From: Mesostigma viride
Lineage: Eukaryota; Streptophyta; Mesostigmatophyceae; Mesostigmatales; Mesostigmataceae
Direction of reading: 5' to 3'
Length of the DNA stretch: 64,000 nt
Assembly (NCBI GenBank): GCA_009746045.1
Contig: RPFO01002194.1
Location: 150,547-214,546, forward strand
The notes beneath the pieces were generated by a model that was not told the DNA's origin, did no database searches, and saw nothing but the letters and a program-made list of their open reading frames with translations. Below are positions 1-11,245 of this stretch, in pieces. The position numbers and the translations under genes are program-made. Each line of letters opens with the position of its first letter. The first letter of the stretch is position 1.

Positions 1-2
1 AA

Positions 3-1247
3 CGCATCCAGTCGGCCTTGGCGCAGCTGGTCCCGGGCCCCGACCTCCCGCCACATGCTATTCGCATTGCCTCCCTGCCTGCACGGATGGGTGGCTGCGG
101 TCTGACTCGTGCCGCCCGGCTGGCCCCAGCAGCATTTTTGGGCTCCGTCGCTCAGTCGTGGGCGGAAAGCTGCCGGCTCCTGCCCCTTTTGGCAACGGCA
201 GCGCCTGACCTCCTGGACCCCAGCAGCCCTTTGCCCTTCGTCACCGCCATCCAGGAGGCCTATGCTGAGATCCAGCAGGCCTGTTCTCCCGTCCGTGCCG
301 CTCAGGCGGTACAGCGCCACCTCCCTCGCGGCACTCCCTCGGTCGCCTCCGTTCAATCTCCCGCCGCATTCCCTGCTCGCGTCATCGATAAACACCAGAA
401 AACCTACGCGGGTATTCTGCACACGGCTGATTGGATTGCTCTTTTCGCGGACCTCAACGCCCAGGGACGTGCGTGGCTGTTCTCGCTTTCCTTGCGGAGT
501 GTGGGCTCGGCGTACCTTCGTGCTCTTCCCATGGCCCCCCCATTCGCCTTGGCTCCCAGCCACTACTCGGTGGCGCTCCGGCACCAGCTATTTGCCCCGC
601 AGCCTCTTGTTCCGGCCGGGCGGCCTTGTGGTAGCTGTGGGCAGCCGCTGGATCCCACGGGGACTCACTACCTTGCCTGCATGGGGGGCCAACAGAATCA
701 GAATTGGTATTTGTATTTGCACACTGTCCTCCTGACGGTGGTGCTCGCCATGATTCGGTCGGTTTTCCCCCACGCGAACATCCGGTCCGAGGATGCGGAT
801 GGCGCTGCCTTCTATTCCCCCAACCACCGGCCTGACATCGTGGTGCTGGACTTTGAGGGGGGTGGCCGGCATCTGCTTATTGACGTTTCGGTGGCGCGGC
901 CCTTGGCTCTTAGCCACGTGGCTGGGGCCTCCCTCACGGCAGGTTACACGGCGGACCGGGCGGAGCGGGCCAAGCTCCTGGCCTACGGCGACGTCGGGCA
1001 CCATCGTGTGGTGCCCTTTGTCCTGGAGGAGTTTGGGGCCATGGGGCCCCTGACCTCCGCCTTCTTCAAGGAGTGTTGCCGGCTCCGGGAGGACCGGCTG
1101 GACCTAGAGGGCCAGCGGGCCCCATGGTCGGCGCGGACCTGGACGTCATATTGGCGTCAGCGCTTGTCGGTGGCGCTGACTCGGGCCATGGCTGACATCA
1201 TGCTCCGCCGTACGCGGGCTGATTTTGCGGTGCAGCAGGGCTATTAG
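3..1247 (+). CDS. LINE ORF2, C-terminal part (cut by the window edge)
   Basis: The frame is open from the left edge to a TAG at 1245-1247, about 415 residues, so this is the end of a longer protein. Near residue 204 there is a zinc-knuckle-like CGSC...THYLAC cluster. Near residue 271 the motif RPDIVVLDF is followed by LIDVSV, which resembles the PD-(D/E)xK-type restriction-like endonuclease at the C terminus of some non-LTR retrotransposons. The reverse transcriptase part must lie to the left of the window. The frame has no stops and is GC-rich, so the copy may be young. It differs from the LINEs at 17-32 kb, which lack this end. The family assignment rests on motif order only. Confidence 0.7.
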   Translation, partial: RIQSALAQLVPGPDLPPHAIRIASLPARMGGCGLTRAARLAPAAFLGSVAQSWAESCRLLPLLATAAPDLLDPSSPLPFVTAIQEAYAEIQQACSPVRAAQAVQRHLPRGTPSVASVQSPAAFPARVIDKHQKTYAGILHTADWIALFADLNAQGRAWLFSLSLRSVGSAYLRALPMAPPFALAPSHYSVALRHQLFAPQPLVPAGRPCGSCGQPLDPTGTHYLACMGGQQNQNWYLYLHTVLLTVVLAMIRSVFPHANIRSEDADGAAFYSPNHRPDIVVLDFEGGGRHLLIDVSVARPLALSHVAGASLTAGYTADRAERAKLLAYGDVGHHRVVPFVLEEFGAMGPLTSAFFKECCRLREDRLDLEGQRAPWSARTWTSYWRQRLSVALTRAMADIMLRRTRADFAVQQGY

Positions 1248-1721
1248 GTTCCTCCCGTTAGGCGTTTCCATTGGTCTTATCGTAGTATAGAGCTTTGACA
1301 TGGCTCTGTATATAGGTTTATAGCTGGGCGTTTGCTTTGGTTTGAGTGATTTCACTCTGCTGTAAGTAATTATATTTTTAATATATATGTGTTGCCAAGC
1401 CTAACTGACATCATTACGTTGAGCTTGGCTCCGTAACTGATATATTGCAGTCCCTGTCGAAGTGGAAAGAAGGAGTTATACTCTAGAGTACCTTCATAGA
1501 TGGACAAGGAATCTTATCCCCATGGATAACGTAAGGCAACAACAGCGACGCCCTAGAAATGTTTTCATTGATGAACGCAGTTTTTACCTTCATGATAAGA
1601 AGACTCCGCAATCTTGTATTGGTTAGGCCTGATGGCGGCACAGTCATGAGCACCCAGTTCGTGGCATAGCCTGGGCGTAGCTATGGCACCTTAAGTCGTG
1701 GCACAGCTCCTTTCATATTAG
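1248..1721. other. LINE 3' untranslated region and AT-rich spacer
   Basis: No gene is seen. The first part, directly after the LINE stop codon, is probably its 3' untranslated region. It passes into an AT-rich stretch (1350-1390). No clear tail repeat or target-site duplication was found. Confidence 0.4.
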
Positions 1722-3323
1722 CTATTTTATAATCAAAGAATCATTTCTCATCTTTCCCAAATTACGAAAGACCGGAACTCTCCTCCGAACCATTTGAGTG
1801 AGAGTCCATGTTTTCCTTGACACGCGCCAGTTCACGATCCCACATATTGAATGATGCTGACTGCAGGCTCCACTTGCGCAAAGCCTGCTTGACAGTCTCC
1901 ACCAATCTCTCAGCCAAACCATTGGCCTGAGGATGCTCCCGAGAAGTGCGACGGTGATCAATGAGACATGCATCCAACAATTCCTGAAATTCCCCCCGAA
2001 ACTCCCCGCCCTGGTCGGTGACCACCTCCGCGGGGCGCCAAACCTGGCGATGATGTCGGCAAAGTGCTTAGCGGTTGTGGCGGCCTGCTTGTCAGCAATG
2101 GGGATGAGATCGACCCACTTGCTAAAACTTTTGACACACACCATGACATACTTGTGGCCATCTGCACTTTCATCAATTAAGGGCCCACACAGGTCTACGT
2201 GCCAGCGGTAGAAGAGCCCTCTGATGGGTAGGCTCATCAATTCTTTCGCATCGTGGTCCACATTGAACCTGGCCTTGCCCCGGGCACACTGCGCGCAGCT
2301 AGCGACGACCTGCGCGACTGTGGCACGCATGCCGTTCCACCAATAAGAGGCACGCACTAGCGCCAAAGTGCGGTTACCATCCAGGTGGCCATTATTACCG
2401 CTCATGGACTTGCTGGACAATGGCGACCTGCTTGTGAGGCGGCGGCACCACCACTTTGCGCTTGCCGAGCATTTTGTGGAGGACCCCGGCATCCCACGAG
2501 TAGGTGACCGCCCTATGTTGCACCCTATTCAACTCAGCGTCACGCTGGGCTGAGGACCAATCAACAGGGGTTGGGGTGAGAGCTATCCCTTGGACCTGCT
2601 ACAACACACGCCTGTCGAGCCATGCACACATCACCCATGTTGCATTCCACTGTGAGATGGCCAACCAGCACCACCTGGAGTGCTAGGTATCGTGCCAAGG
2701 TATTGTCAATGTCAAAGGACGGAGAATTACCTTCCTCCAACGCGAGGAGGCCAGCGGCAGGGGTGAATGGAGAAGGGTGAACTGCATTGCCGCTTGCCGC
2801 AAAGTCTGCGACTGTATACTCGACTGCGCGCCAGTCTGCCTCTACGACCTTGATCTGATGGAAGCCGCTACGCAAATCTAGCGACGACACATACTTGACC
2901 TGGGGAGATATTTTATCCAAAACATCATCGACCCGAGGCATGGGGTACCTATCAACAGGAGTGTGCGCGTTCAGCTGACGCAGGTCAGTGGCCATGCGCT
3001 TACCTGTCCACTCGCCTGTGATGGTATCCTTCTTGGGTGCAACCACCGTGGCAGCTGCATAACTGGAGGATGAAGCGCGGATGATCCGGCCATGCAGCTG
3101 CCTCTAGCTCTCGACAGTTAGCATCTACGAATTCCAGCTCAGCCAAGCTCAGCCTATGCTGCCGCCTGAATAAGGGCTGATCCGGATCTAGTGGGACCCC
3201 CATGCAGCCCCCGTTGTAGCACCCTAGTTCTTCACTGCTGAAAGCGAAAACTGAGCGTGCAGAATGCAACCAGTGCTCCATAGCCTTGCGTTGCGCGGCG
3301 GTGAGGTGCTCACCTATGGCCAT
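1722..3323 (-). pseudogene. Ty3/gypsy pol remnant (RT N-part plus integrase)
   Basis: On the minus strand the fragments come in pol order. 3323-3000 is the start of a gypsy reverse transcriptase. 3046-2800 carries KRMATDLRQLNAHTPVDRYP and SSLDLRSGFHQIKV (early RT blocks). The frame then jumps to a piece around 2700 that looks like the end of RNase H (NTLARYLALQVVL). 2400-2270 is the integrase zinc-binding region (YWWNGMR...CAQCARGK). 2200-1890 is the integrase core with WHVDLCGPL, VTDQGGEF and a Glu in NGLAERLVE, the expected D, D and E positions. The YxDD palm block and most of RNase H are deleted. A one-base shift near 2030 breaks the core, and another break lies near 3030. It is dead as a pol gene. 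Confidence 0.85.
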
Positions 3324-3935
3324 ATGTGAGAGGAAACACGAAGGCCACTAACGAGAAACTCGAAAAGACTACACGCTACGTGAGAGTCCTCTTCGACTAT
3401 CAACCAAACCATTCGTCATGCCACACGCATGACACACGCCACACTTGTCAGTCCAGCCAGGAATGCCAAAACTATCTTGCTGCCTGAACCATGCAAACAG
3501 AAACCGCATTCCAGTTGCCGTCCTGGCTTTCTACCACACATGCCAACAAAAGCAGGAAGGCATCCCGACAAATCTAAATGGCTACCCTGTTGCCGATCTC
3601 ATCTCCTAGACGCTCCGGCATTTTCTGTCCCTGGGAATGTCCGGCATTGAGCCACGACCACCAAGGTAGAAGCATAGTATCCTTCAAACAATCTGCAAGC
3701 TCACACCTCGCGTGTGAGTGGCCCAGCAAACATTGCTTCTAATCTTTCCTTTCTAGAAGCAATCCCTTTGTAGGGCTGCCAGCGATTCCGCATTCATTCC
3801 AGCGATCTGGCTCCGCACCGCAAATTGCCCTTTTCCATTTTCTGTCCAGCCCTCATAACGTTGATCCGCTATTCTACACCACAAAGACACCTGGCCTGTC
3901 AATAGCCTCGGCGCTGTTGAAGTCCAGCAGACTGT
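3324..3935. other. Intergenic, no gene recognised
   Basis: Only short chance frames are present. There is no protease or gag upstream of the gypsy remnant, so the element is truncated here. Confidence 0.4.
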
Positions 3936-4226
3936 TCAGCTCCAGCTCCAGCTCCAGCTCCAGCTCCAGCTCCAGCTCCAGCTCCAGCTCCAGCTCCAGC
4001 TCCAGCTCCAGCTCCAGCTCCAGCTCCAGCTCCAGCTCCAGCTCCAGCTCCAGCTCCAGCTCCAGCTCCAGCTCCAGCTCCAGCTCCAGCTCCAGCTCCA
4101 GCTCCAGCTCCAGCTCCAGCTCCAGCTCCAGCTCCAGCTCCAGCTCCAGCTCCAGCTCCAGCTCCAGCTCCAGCTCCAGCTCCAGCTCGATCCAGCTCCA
4201 GCTCCAGCTCCAGCTCCAGCTCCAGC
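3936..4226. repeat. (CAGCTC)n hexanucleotide microsatellite
   Basis: About 48 units of CAGCTC in tandem, with one interruption (CTCGATCC) near 4186. Both strands stay open: one reads poly-Ser, the other alternating Glu-Leu. These frames follow from the 6-bp unit and are not evidence of a gene. Confidence 0.97.
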
Positions 4227-5382
4227 TGTCCACTAACTCGCGCATGATCCTCTCGACGCTGCGCACTTGTGCTGCCGTCCGCTCAATTCAGTGCTGCGCG
4301 CCCAGCTGTGCCTGGCCCAGCGCGAGAGCACGTACACTTTCGTCCGCTCTTGTGCTGCGCGCCTGACTCGGTGCCTGGCCCGGCGCGCCTGCCCCTGACC
4401 CTATGCTGCAAGTGCTAGTGTCCATGTTCCCAAGAAAAGTCCTTATTTTAGGACCAGTTTGAATTAAAAAATATATGTGCAAACATCAAATTTTGACCCT
4501 GGCATTTTTACCACTGACAGATAACACACTTTTTGAATTTTGGACAAAAACCTGGGTTCAAATAATTACATTTAGTGCCTGAATGGACCCTGGCCCATGG
4601 CAGGCCTCAAACCGCGAATTTGGTCAAAATGAGAATTTAGGACCAATAGGACCAATTAGTGTCAACGCATGACCATGCTATCCACACGGTCCCTTGAGCA
4701 TCTTACAAGCGCTAGGGGACCCTACGAGGCCTTGGGATGGCGGGGCAGCGTATAACAAGGCCATACCCTGCTGTGGCTGCCTCTATATATACGCGTGCTT
4801 AACGGTGTCACAGATGGTGCAGGTAATGCAATATACGGTTGCATGGTTGCTGAGGTTGCCCGGCTTGAACATGGCCCACCCCTTGCGGTAAACTTTCTCT
4901 AAGCATATGCCAAACCTTCTTTGACATCACGGACATGCTGGCCACCACCCAGCGATGAAAAAACATTGCATTTGCATTGCAACTAACACATGAATGCAGC
5001 CAAATCAAGTTACAGAACAACGTTGTGCTAACATGCAACGCTTTGTGAGCGAATTCAGGGTGCATGTAACACGTAAACCATATTGTATATACTGTCTGAG
5101 AGCACCCTGAACGACTGCAGGCCATAGGACCATGGTTTATAACTAACACATGAGTAAAACTGCTCTTACGCATGTGTGTTTTAGCTGCAGCGGACGACGA
5201 AGATAGAGACGTAAAAAATTGTATGACGTAAACCAACTATGTGTGACAGTTATGTGCACAGAGAGCGTCCCCTCTTTTTAGGCATAGCTTACTGACTCAA
5301 AACACCACGACAGCGTTGCCAGTTACACTCATGATCTAGGGCACCCCGGCACGTACCTGCTACTTACGTCGCCTCATTCCAG
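4227..5382. other. Intergenic, no gene recognised
   Basis: AT-rich sequence without convincing coding potential. A 142-codon minus frame (4808-5236) has no recognisable motif and biased composition, so it is not called. Confidence 0.35.
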
Positions 5383-5652
5383 ATGGTTGCAAAAAAGTCG
5401 CTGAAATCCGCAGCGAGGTCAGCTTTCCGAGAGCTGAGCGCACCAAAGCTGGCCAACCGGTTCGAAAATGATATAAACCACGCTTGTGCTGCGTTCTAGG
5501 TCCAAGAAATACCGAAAGTGAAGACCTATAAGGTGCGCTCGCTGCCCAGCCTGAACGTCCCTAAAACATGGTCAACAATGGAAATCGGGCAAGAATATCA
5601 CGGCCCAGGCGCTTCCATGTCAAATACTCCGTTTATAAACTCCAGACTATAA
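5383..5652 (+). pseudogene. Possible exon with an in-frame TAG
   Basis: A frame starts with ATG at 5383, directly after a good splice-acceptor-like tract (cgcctcattccag). It encodes 38 residues beginning MVAKKSLKSAARSAFRELSA, meets TAG at 5497, then stays open in the same frame for 50 more residues to TAA at 5650. The composition (basic start, then VKTYKVRSLPSLNVPKTWST) looks protein-like. The TAG also ends a possible acceptor (gcgttctag), so the two halves could be separate exons. The product is not recognised. It could equally be a remnant. Confidence 0.3.
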
Positions 5653-6137
5653 TCAAAATCGTCCACAAAAATTTCCTGGCTTGATTCGCACCACCATTGC
5701 TAATACACTAACATGTTTGTGCCAAAATCGACCCTCCGCGAGCAGGCGATCTGCGACCCATTTGTGTTGTGCCGCTGTGCTACAGCGCTACACATAAAAA
5801 CTTGCGCAGAAAATTTCACAGCCTTTAAGCATAACTAACGACCTTTCGTTTTTGCTACTGGGCGCCCGAAATGATAAACGCACGTGAAAACGCCGGCCAC
5901 GATTGTCAGGTCGCCATATCCACCTCAGATCATTCCCGCACCCACTTTTTCGCTCCAAAATCGGTTATATTTTTGGTCGAGGTACCTACTTTCCCGCCAT
6001 TATACCCGGTACCCGGGTACGGAATCCGGGTACCATGTGCCGGTACCACGGGTCGGGTACATCATGCCGGGTACGGTCCACATGGGGTACGGTCCATATA
6101 GTGACCCCCCCCCCCGGTACCTCGGTTATAGTAAATT

Positions 6138-6174
6138 GGTCCTTAATTTAGGACTTTGTCCTAAATTAAGGACC
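6138..6174. repeat. Perfect 17-bp inverted repeat (hairpin)
   Basis: GGTCCTTAATTTAGGAC (6138-6154) and its exact reverse complement (6158-6174) are separated by TTT. It lies just after a stretch rich in GGTACC/GGGTAC motifs (5990-6120). No gene abuts it. It may be the core of a small foldback element. Confidence 0.9.
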
Positions 6175-6349
6175 GTGGGAGGCTTAACACTAGTGTCCCC
6201 CCCCCGGTCACTAGCCTTTGTCGAAAATGCGCAGAAAACAAATTCCTTGCGCACGTCACCAGTCTTGTGCATAGTGGGCGCCCGGATGACATACTGTACA
6301 GTAGCTCGCGTCCGTGACAGCCCTGCCTATGACATGGGACCCCCATGGA

Positions 6350-6655
6350 TGATGCATTAAGAATTAGCTCAACCCTGCCTATACAGAGAGTCACTCTCTG
6401 ATGAGAAGCCATGCCCGAGCTCTTGTATAGCCATGGTGATCATCCCCCCCATCAGTGCCAGGCCCCCCTCGATCAGTTGGGTTAAGCTCTGAGACATCAT
6501 CAGGTGGTGCAGGTGCCCTTGGTGCACCTAGAGCAAGTGTCGCTTACATTCCCACCCTTGCAGGATGTAGCTTAGAATGTATTAAAAGCCGTATGCCCCT
6601 TCTCTGGGATATGTGCTATATATACTCCCAACGGAGTTATGTTCCTAATTAATTA
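6350..6655 (+). mobile_element. 3' end of an ORF1-only LINE copy (fragment)
   Basis: This matches the 3' untranslated region of the full-length element at 50,552-52,384: the CAGAGAG-NNN-CTCTCTG hairpin near 6380, the block with TTGTATAGCCATG, the block with CACCTAGAGCAAGTG, and the terminal CTCCCAACGGAG hairpin at 6625-6636. It ends in an AATTAATTAG tail. It is a 5'-truncated copy. Confidence 0.75.
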
Positions 6656-6849
6656 GTCAATTACGTGTAGAGCGACTAGATGACCTAGACCGGGTGGGGC
6701 CGGAAACAGCTTGCTTGATCAGGGCGTGTGTTTCGAGCCTCACTGGCCGGGAGTGTCTTGTCGGTGGTGAGCACCATTGCTGCGATCGCTTTCCCGCCAT
6801 TTATGAGGAAATACCCACAAATGGAAGCCACTGAAAAGGTCTAGCTAGT
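6656..6849. other. Spacer, nothing recognised
   Basis: No coding or repeat signal that could be supported. Confidence 0.3.
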
Positions 6850-8440
6850 CAGTCAGTATACGTTAGCCAGGCCTGCCATGTTTCCAAACGTCCAAGAACT
6901 GCACACGGTGCAAAGGAAAAAATCCGGAGGACAGCACGTTCAAATGTGCGGCGGGAACCAAAAGCCCGCGTATGCCAGAAAACATCATGTTGCTGACTTG
7001 CTGCAACGATGCGACGGTGTGGACAACGAATCCACTGCCAAGCTCGGAACGGCCGCAAAGGAGATCTGGCACCACAGGGTTCATCGATGTACGGAGATAC
7101 TACGTGATCCAGCCGGTCCACGACCTGTTTGTAGAGCTTGTGCCAAGGGTTAACACCGAACAGACGTGGGTGACGTTGAAAAAAACACCGGACTTGACGG
7201 AGCATAATGTCTCGGTCCTAGTCTTTGACCAACAAACCATGCAAAGAGTTCAACAACAGTCGTGATGAAAACGAAAACGATAAGAACAAAGACGGGAAAA
7301 ACGATGCAACTGACTAAGAACAAGACCATATTTTGCTGTGTGGAAAAGGAGACTGTTAATATCGGGGTAGCGCCATGGGAATCTGCTGGTATTTAGGATC
7401 CTTGCGCTTATCATAGACAGCCGTATGCCAGCCCTTCTTGTTTATATGGGTAATGTTAAGATCGAGGTATATATAATTGCAACTGAGTATCCTCCGACGT
7501 GAGCTTTAATGTGAGGGACGCTTGCGGGTAGATGCCAGGCAGACCAGCTGTGAACACGCCTGATGAGAACATCATCATTTGAGGCAATGAGATTCTCCAT
7601 GAATGCAAGCTCATAAGTGTATAGATAGAGGTTTGCAAGGAGCCCGGCACCGTTAGTGCCCATATAGGGATGCCAATAGCTTGTTGCTATACATCGCCCG
7701 CAAAACAAATTAAGGTGTTATCAACAAGATAAGAGATCCAATGAACAAGGTCAGCCTTCGTGATGATATCATTATAAGCATCCCGCACGATACCACCTGC
7801 ATGCCGCAATGCCTGAGAGCCACGTTGCCGTGGGCTTGGTCTGAGAAACACACACGTGCAGGTGCATGGTTGTGCCCGTGAGGCCTATGCGCATACACGG
7901 ACGAGTAAGGAGGCTATCTAAACGAGCTTTCAAATCGTGCAAATCTAGGGTGGTATATAGAGTGGTGAAATCATAGGTGGCTATGGGCATAGGTATATGC
8001 TTCTCTGCTGCTGTCTTAGAACGGCTAAGGGCGTCAAGGCGTAGGCGTATACTTGGGCTGAGTCTAAGACGATCCAACTACCAGCGCATTCGTATGACGT
8101 ATAGAATGTGGTTTTGCTCATTGGCACTGAGTTGTGCACTTGAGAGCTTCTGTATGGCTCCATGACCACCCTGGCCCAGACAAGAGGAGCACAGGGCGTA
8201 CGGGTCGCGTTGCTAGGCCAGTCCATGGCTGGTGGACGTCACCGGGAATAAAGGGCTAGTGTGTTTCAAATACCACGCGCAAGCGAACAATGCTTGCGTT
8301 GTTTGATTGGTAACTGGTAGAGATAACATATGCTGATTTGCATGGGTAATCATGCACCCTTCGGAGTGCTGGGCTTGCCTAACTTTTCGTGTGGCATGCA
8401 CACACCTCGCATCTGTGGTGATGCGTCTGGGCATATTGCT
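6850..8440 (-). pseudogene. Penelope-like element reverse transcriptase, degenerate
   Basis: Minus-strand pieces in several frames follow the order of Penelope-like reverse transcriptases: YDFTTLYTTLDLHDLKARL (near 7960), MGTN...LLANLYLYTYELAFMENL (near 7620), LTLKLTSEDTQ then LDLNITHINKKGWHTAVYDK (7500-7410), SQLHRFSRLCSYR (near 7300) and VRCFFQRHPRLFGVNPWHKL (near 7190). The block expected between MENL and LTLKLTS, which should hold the catalytic YxDD, is missing. There are several frameshifts and stops. Sequence between 8080 and 8434 probably encodes the N-terminal part. No GIY-YIG domain was identified. Penelope-like elements are known in animals and green algae. Confidence 0.75.
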
Positions 8441-8764
8441 CTATGGAACTGGTTTGGAAGGCCGATAGGCCACTTCAGGATTTTTTGATAGAATGCAATG
8501 GAAGTCTTGCATGTGGTCAACGCGCGATGACCGGTGACTCACTGGGATCATGTCCTTCTTGTGGTGGCCAGTCAGCTATTGCCAATAAAATTATATCTGA
8601 GCGCAAATGATTGCTTCGATGTTCTCATATGCCGCATGCAACGGCTACCAACAAGTGACGCGAGCAGCTGTTTGCAATCTAATTAGGATCGATCCGAGCA
8701 TGCAAGTAGGATTGAAGCGAGACATGCATGCGAGGAGCCTAGCGCAGCAACAACGGCAATTATT

Positions 8765-9170
8765 ATGAGCTCTGGGCGACCTTAGTACCTCCAGCTCCTG
8801 CAGGCAGCAGGGATTAATTAACATGTAACAGCGTTACATGAGCATAAGTCCTCAGTATAGTCTAGTGGGATGGGATGTGATGGATGGAGCTAGCTATCTA
8901 AGACCTACAGTAGTTACGGGGTAGTGTGTGCGCACCACAGGCAGCAGGGAAGAAGCCGGTTTACCCCCGGAGGGGGGCGGCCATCTACGTCGACCACAAG
9001 CCATGGTGGCAGGCGACCTCCGCCACTCCAGCAACCCCAGCATAGGGTAATTTAGTAGTAGCTTAATATAAGGGTATGCCTCGCAGACGAGTCATGAGCC
9101 ACGAGGTAGCCATGGCTGACGGCGGAGCTCATAAATTTCACGTTTGGGCACCGAATAAGGCCGTGAATAT
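8765..9170 (+). pseudogene. ORF1-only LINE copy, end of ORF1, split by an insertion
   Basis: 8765-8812 and 8940-9060 together match the last part of ORF1 at 51,830-51,940 (the region encoding the ELWPTYLQLRQ and HVDHKPW motifs), followed by the start of the same 3' untranslated region. The two halves are separated by a 127-bp insertion that duplicated GGCAGCAGGG. The copy is decayed. Confidence 0.7.
8813..8939 (-). mobile_element. Short LINE family-1 tail inserted in minus orientation
   Basis: The 127 bp match the reverse complement of the 3' end of LINE family 1: the ATTAATTAA tail at the left, then GAGCATAAGTCCTC, GGGATGGGATG and GCTATCTA. It is flanked by a perfect 10-bp direct repeat GGCAGCAGGG (8803-8812 and 8940-8949), the mark of target-primed insertion of a strongly 5'-truncated copy. 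Confidence 0.75.
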
Positions 9171-9239
9171 CACAAACCCTAGGACCTAGATAGCTTACAT
9201 CATCCATGCATTCAAATTATTATTTAATCACAATCGCTT

Positions 9240-10960
9240 CGTCTTTCTAAGACGCACACACTGATATATTTTCCCAAAGCTATTACGCAATATCATGACG
9301 AGCAAACGCTCCTCTATACCGGCAACACAGCCTGGCGGCTGCGCTGAGCCCTGAACGTCTGCAGCTTCGCCCTCAGGCCCGGAAGGCAGCGGTGACACTA
9401 GACGCGCACTGCATGGTGGTCGCCCAGGTCCCTCCCAGGCTAGCCTCGCCCTCGGCATCGCCTGACCCAAGCGCAGTCGCCCTGGCGAACCTAGCTCAGT
9501 GGTCCGAGCGCGACTTTGACGTCAACAGGCTATTTTCCACCTTGGACGTTAACAGGCCCGGCTATTTTCACCATCCGGCCCCAATCAAGATACTGGAGCT
9601 CGTGTTTTATGGGTTGCACGCCTCGCTCCTTGCCCTGTGCCAGCACGGCTGGCAGCCAAATGCGCCTCCGCCGGCAACGGAGTTGACGTCCGGACGGTTT
9701 TCCCACCGCGGACCTGACCACCTGCCCAGCTGGTCCCGTCCTTGCCTTCAGCTCGCCGCCCTCTTTACCATCCTAGCTTCAGCGCTCTGCCGACAACCTC
9801 TTGGTCCCCTCCCCCTTGACCGAATCCTCCTTCCTCCTCCACCTTCAGGAAGCCATCGCGCAGCACGTGACCCCCCTTGCTGCAGATGTGGCACTGTCAG
9901 AGCCGTGGGCAGCACCGTTGCTGGCTGCCCAGCTCCCCGCCATCTCCACCGCCACCTCCACCCTCCTCGCCTCCACCTCCACCCCCCGCCACCGGACCGC
10001 CTCCACCGACCCCATCACCGCCCAGCTCCGTGACATCGACAAGCGCCTCCAGGACAACGCCATTGCCATCGAGTGCCTGCAAAACACCGCAGGCCTCACC
10101 GCCCAGGCGGTGAAGGACATTGGCGCCAAGCCAGCCCCCGCTGGCCCGGCAGGCGATGCTCCTCCCCCCCAGACCTGGGCAGCCATGCTGCTGAACCACA
10201 CCGGAGATGGTGGGCCACCACCACCTCCGCCATCGCAGCACAACTCAAGCAGCCGACGCTCGACCTCCGTGAGGAGGCCGAGCTCGACAAGCGCAGCCTT
10301 AACGTCATTGTCAAGAACTTCGACCTGGTGGAAGGTGAGAACTCGGCCGAGAACTGCTTGCACAGGCGCTTGAGAACGAAATCCTTGGCCGCAATATGGG
10401 CCTCATTGGTGAGCTCAAGCTGGAGGCCCTCCGCCTTCCCCGCTAGCGGGGTAAGGCGAGACCGCCTCCGCTGCTGCTCATCTTTGAGAACATAGTGGAC
10501 AAGATTACGTTCCTCAGACGCCGGCAAGCGGCTTAAGAGGACTCACTACACTCTGGACGACGACTTGGGCCCTGGCGCAGCAACAACAGCGACGGGAGCT
10601 ATGGCTGATCTACCTCCAGCTCCGGCAGACAGAGGCAGGGAAGCCGGTATACTGCATGGAAGGGGCGGTCATCTACGTCGGCCACAAGCCGGCCTGGCAA
10701 GCGACCCCCGCTGCCCCAGCATCCTCAGCAACCCCAGCCTATAGGGAACTATAGCAGTATACTGCTATAGTAGTGTAGAATAGTAAGGCTTAGCAAACGT
10801 GGCCATGTACACGTACGCCTATGATGGGCCCCACACTGGTCAGATGACGCATTAGCAGTATTTAGCCATTTACATGCCTGCCTATGATGGGACTCCCCAC
10901 GGATGATGCATTAAGCTTTAATATATATTTAACCCAGCTTTGAGACGCCATGCCCTACTA
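9240..10960 (+). pseudogene. ORF1-only LINE, decayed copy with 5' hairpin
   Basis: This is a second copy of the element at 50,552-52,384. It starts with the same CGTCTTTCTAAGACG hairpin (9240), then ATGACGAGCAAACGC (9296), an ORF1 broken by several frameshifts and stops, and the same 3' untranslated region without any ORF2 in between. Recognisable ORF1 pieces are QHVTPLAADV, TAGLTAQAVKDI and NVIVKNFDLVEGEN. The terminal tail is truncated or replaced near 10,960, and no target duplication was found. Confidence 0.8.
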
Positions 10961-11029
10961 ACCAATGTTTGGACATATCATCTTCCATGCACCCTATGTC
11001 CGCACCTTACAGGGGCAGCTCACGTAGGT

Positions 11030-11245
11030 GGGACAGTGTTCCAACTCCGGTAGGTGGGACAAATTCAGCAAAGCGGGACATGTTCAGGTGTCCCACCTAA
11101 CTGAAATTATGTCCCACCTTGTTGAATTTGGAAAAACATGGTGTCCCACCTACCGGCATTTGTGATACAGGTCTGTCTCACCTACCCGAACTTGAAGCTG
11201 TGTCCCACCTAACTGTATGTTTCTATGTGTCCCACCTTCCTGAAT
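11030..11245. repeat. Dispersed TGTCCCACCT(A)CCTGAA repeat cluster
   Basis: About seven copies of a 30-45 bp unit centred on TGTCCCACCTA, first inverted (TAGGTGGGACA) and then direct. Related clusters lie at 13,330-13,805 and 16,140-16,400. No gene is involved. Confidence 0.8.

Noticed and set aside
3874-4366. Long Glu-Leu and poly-Ser frames
   Set aside because: Produced by the (CAGCTC)n repeat, whose unit length is a multiple of three; no other coding signal.
6378-6400. Hammerhead ribozyme (CTGATGAG in the LINE 3' region)
   Set aside because: The CTGATGA box is not conserved in the other copies (CTGTCGAG, CGCTGAGA) and no matching GAAA box and cleavage site follow.
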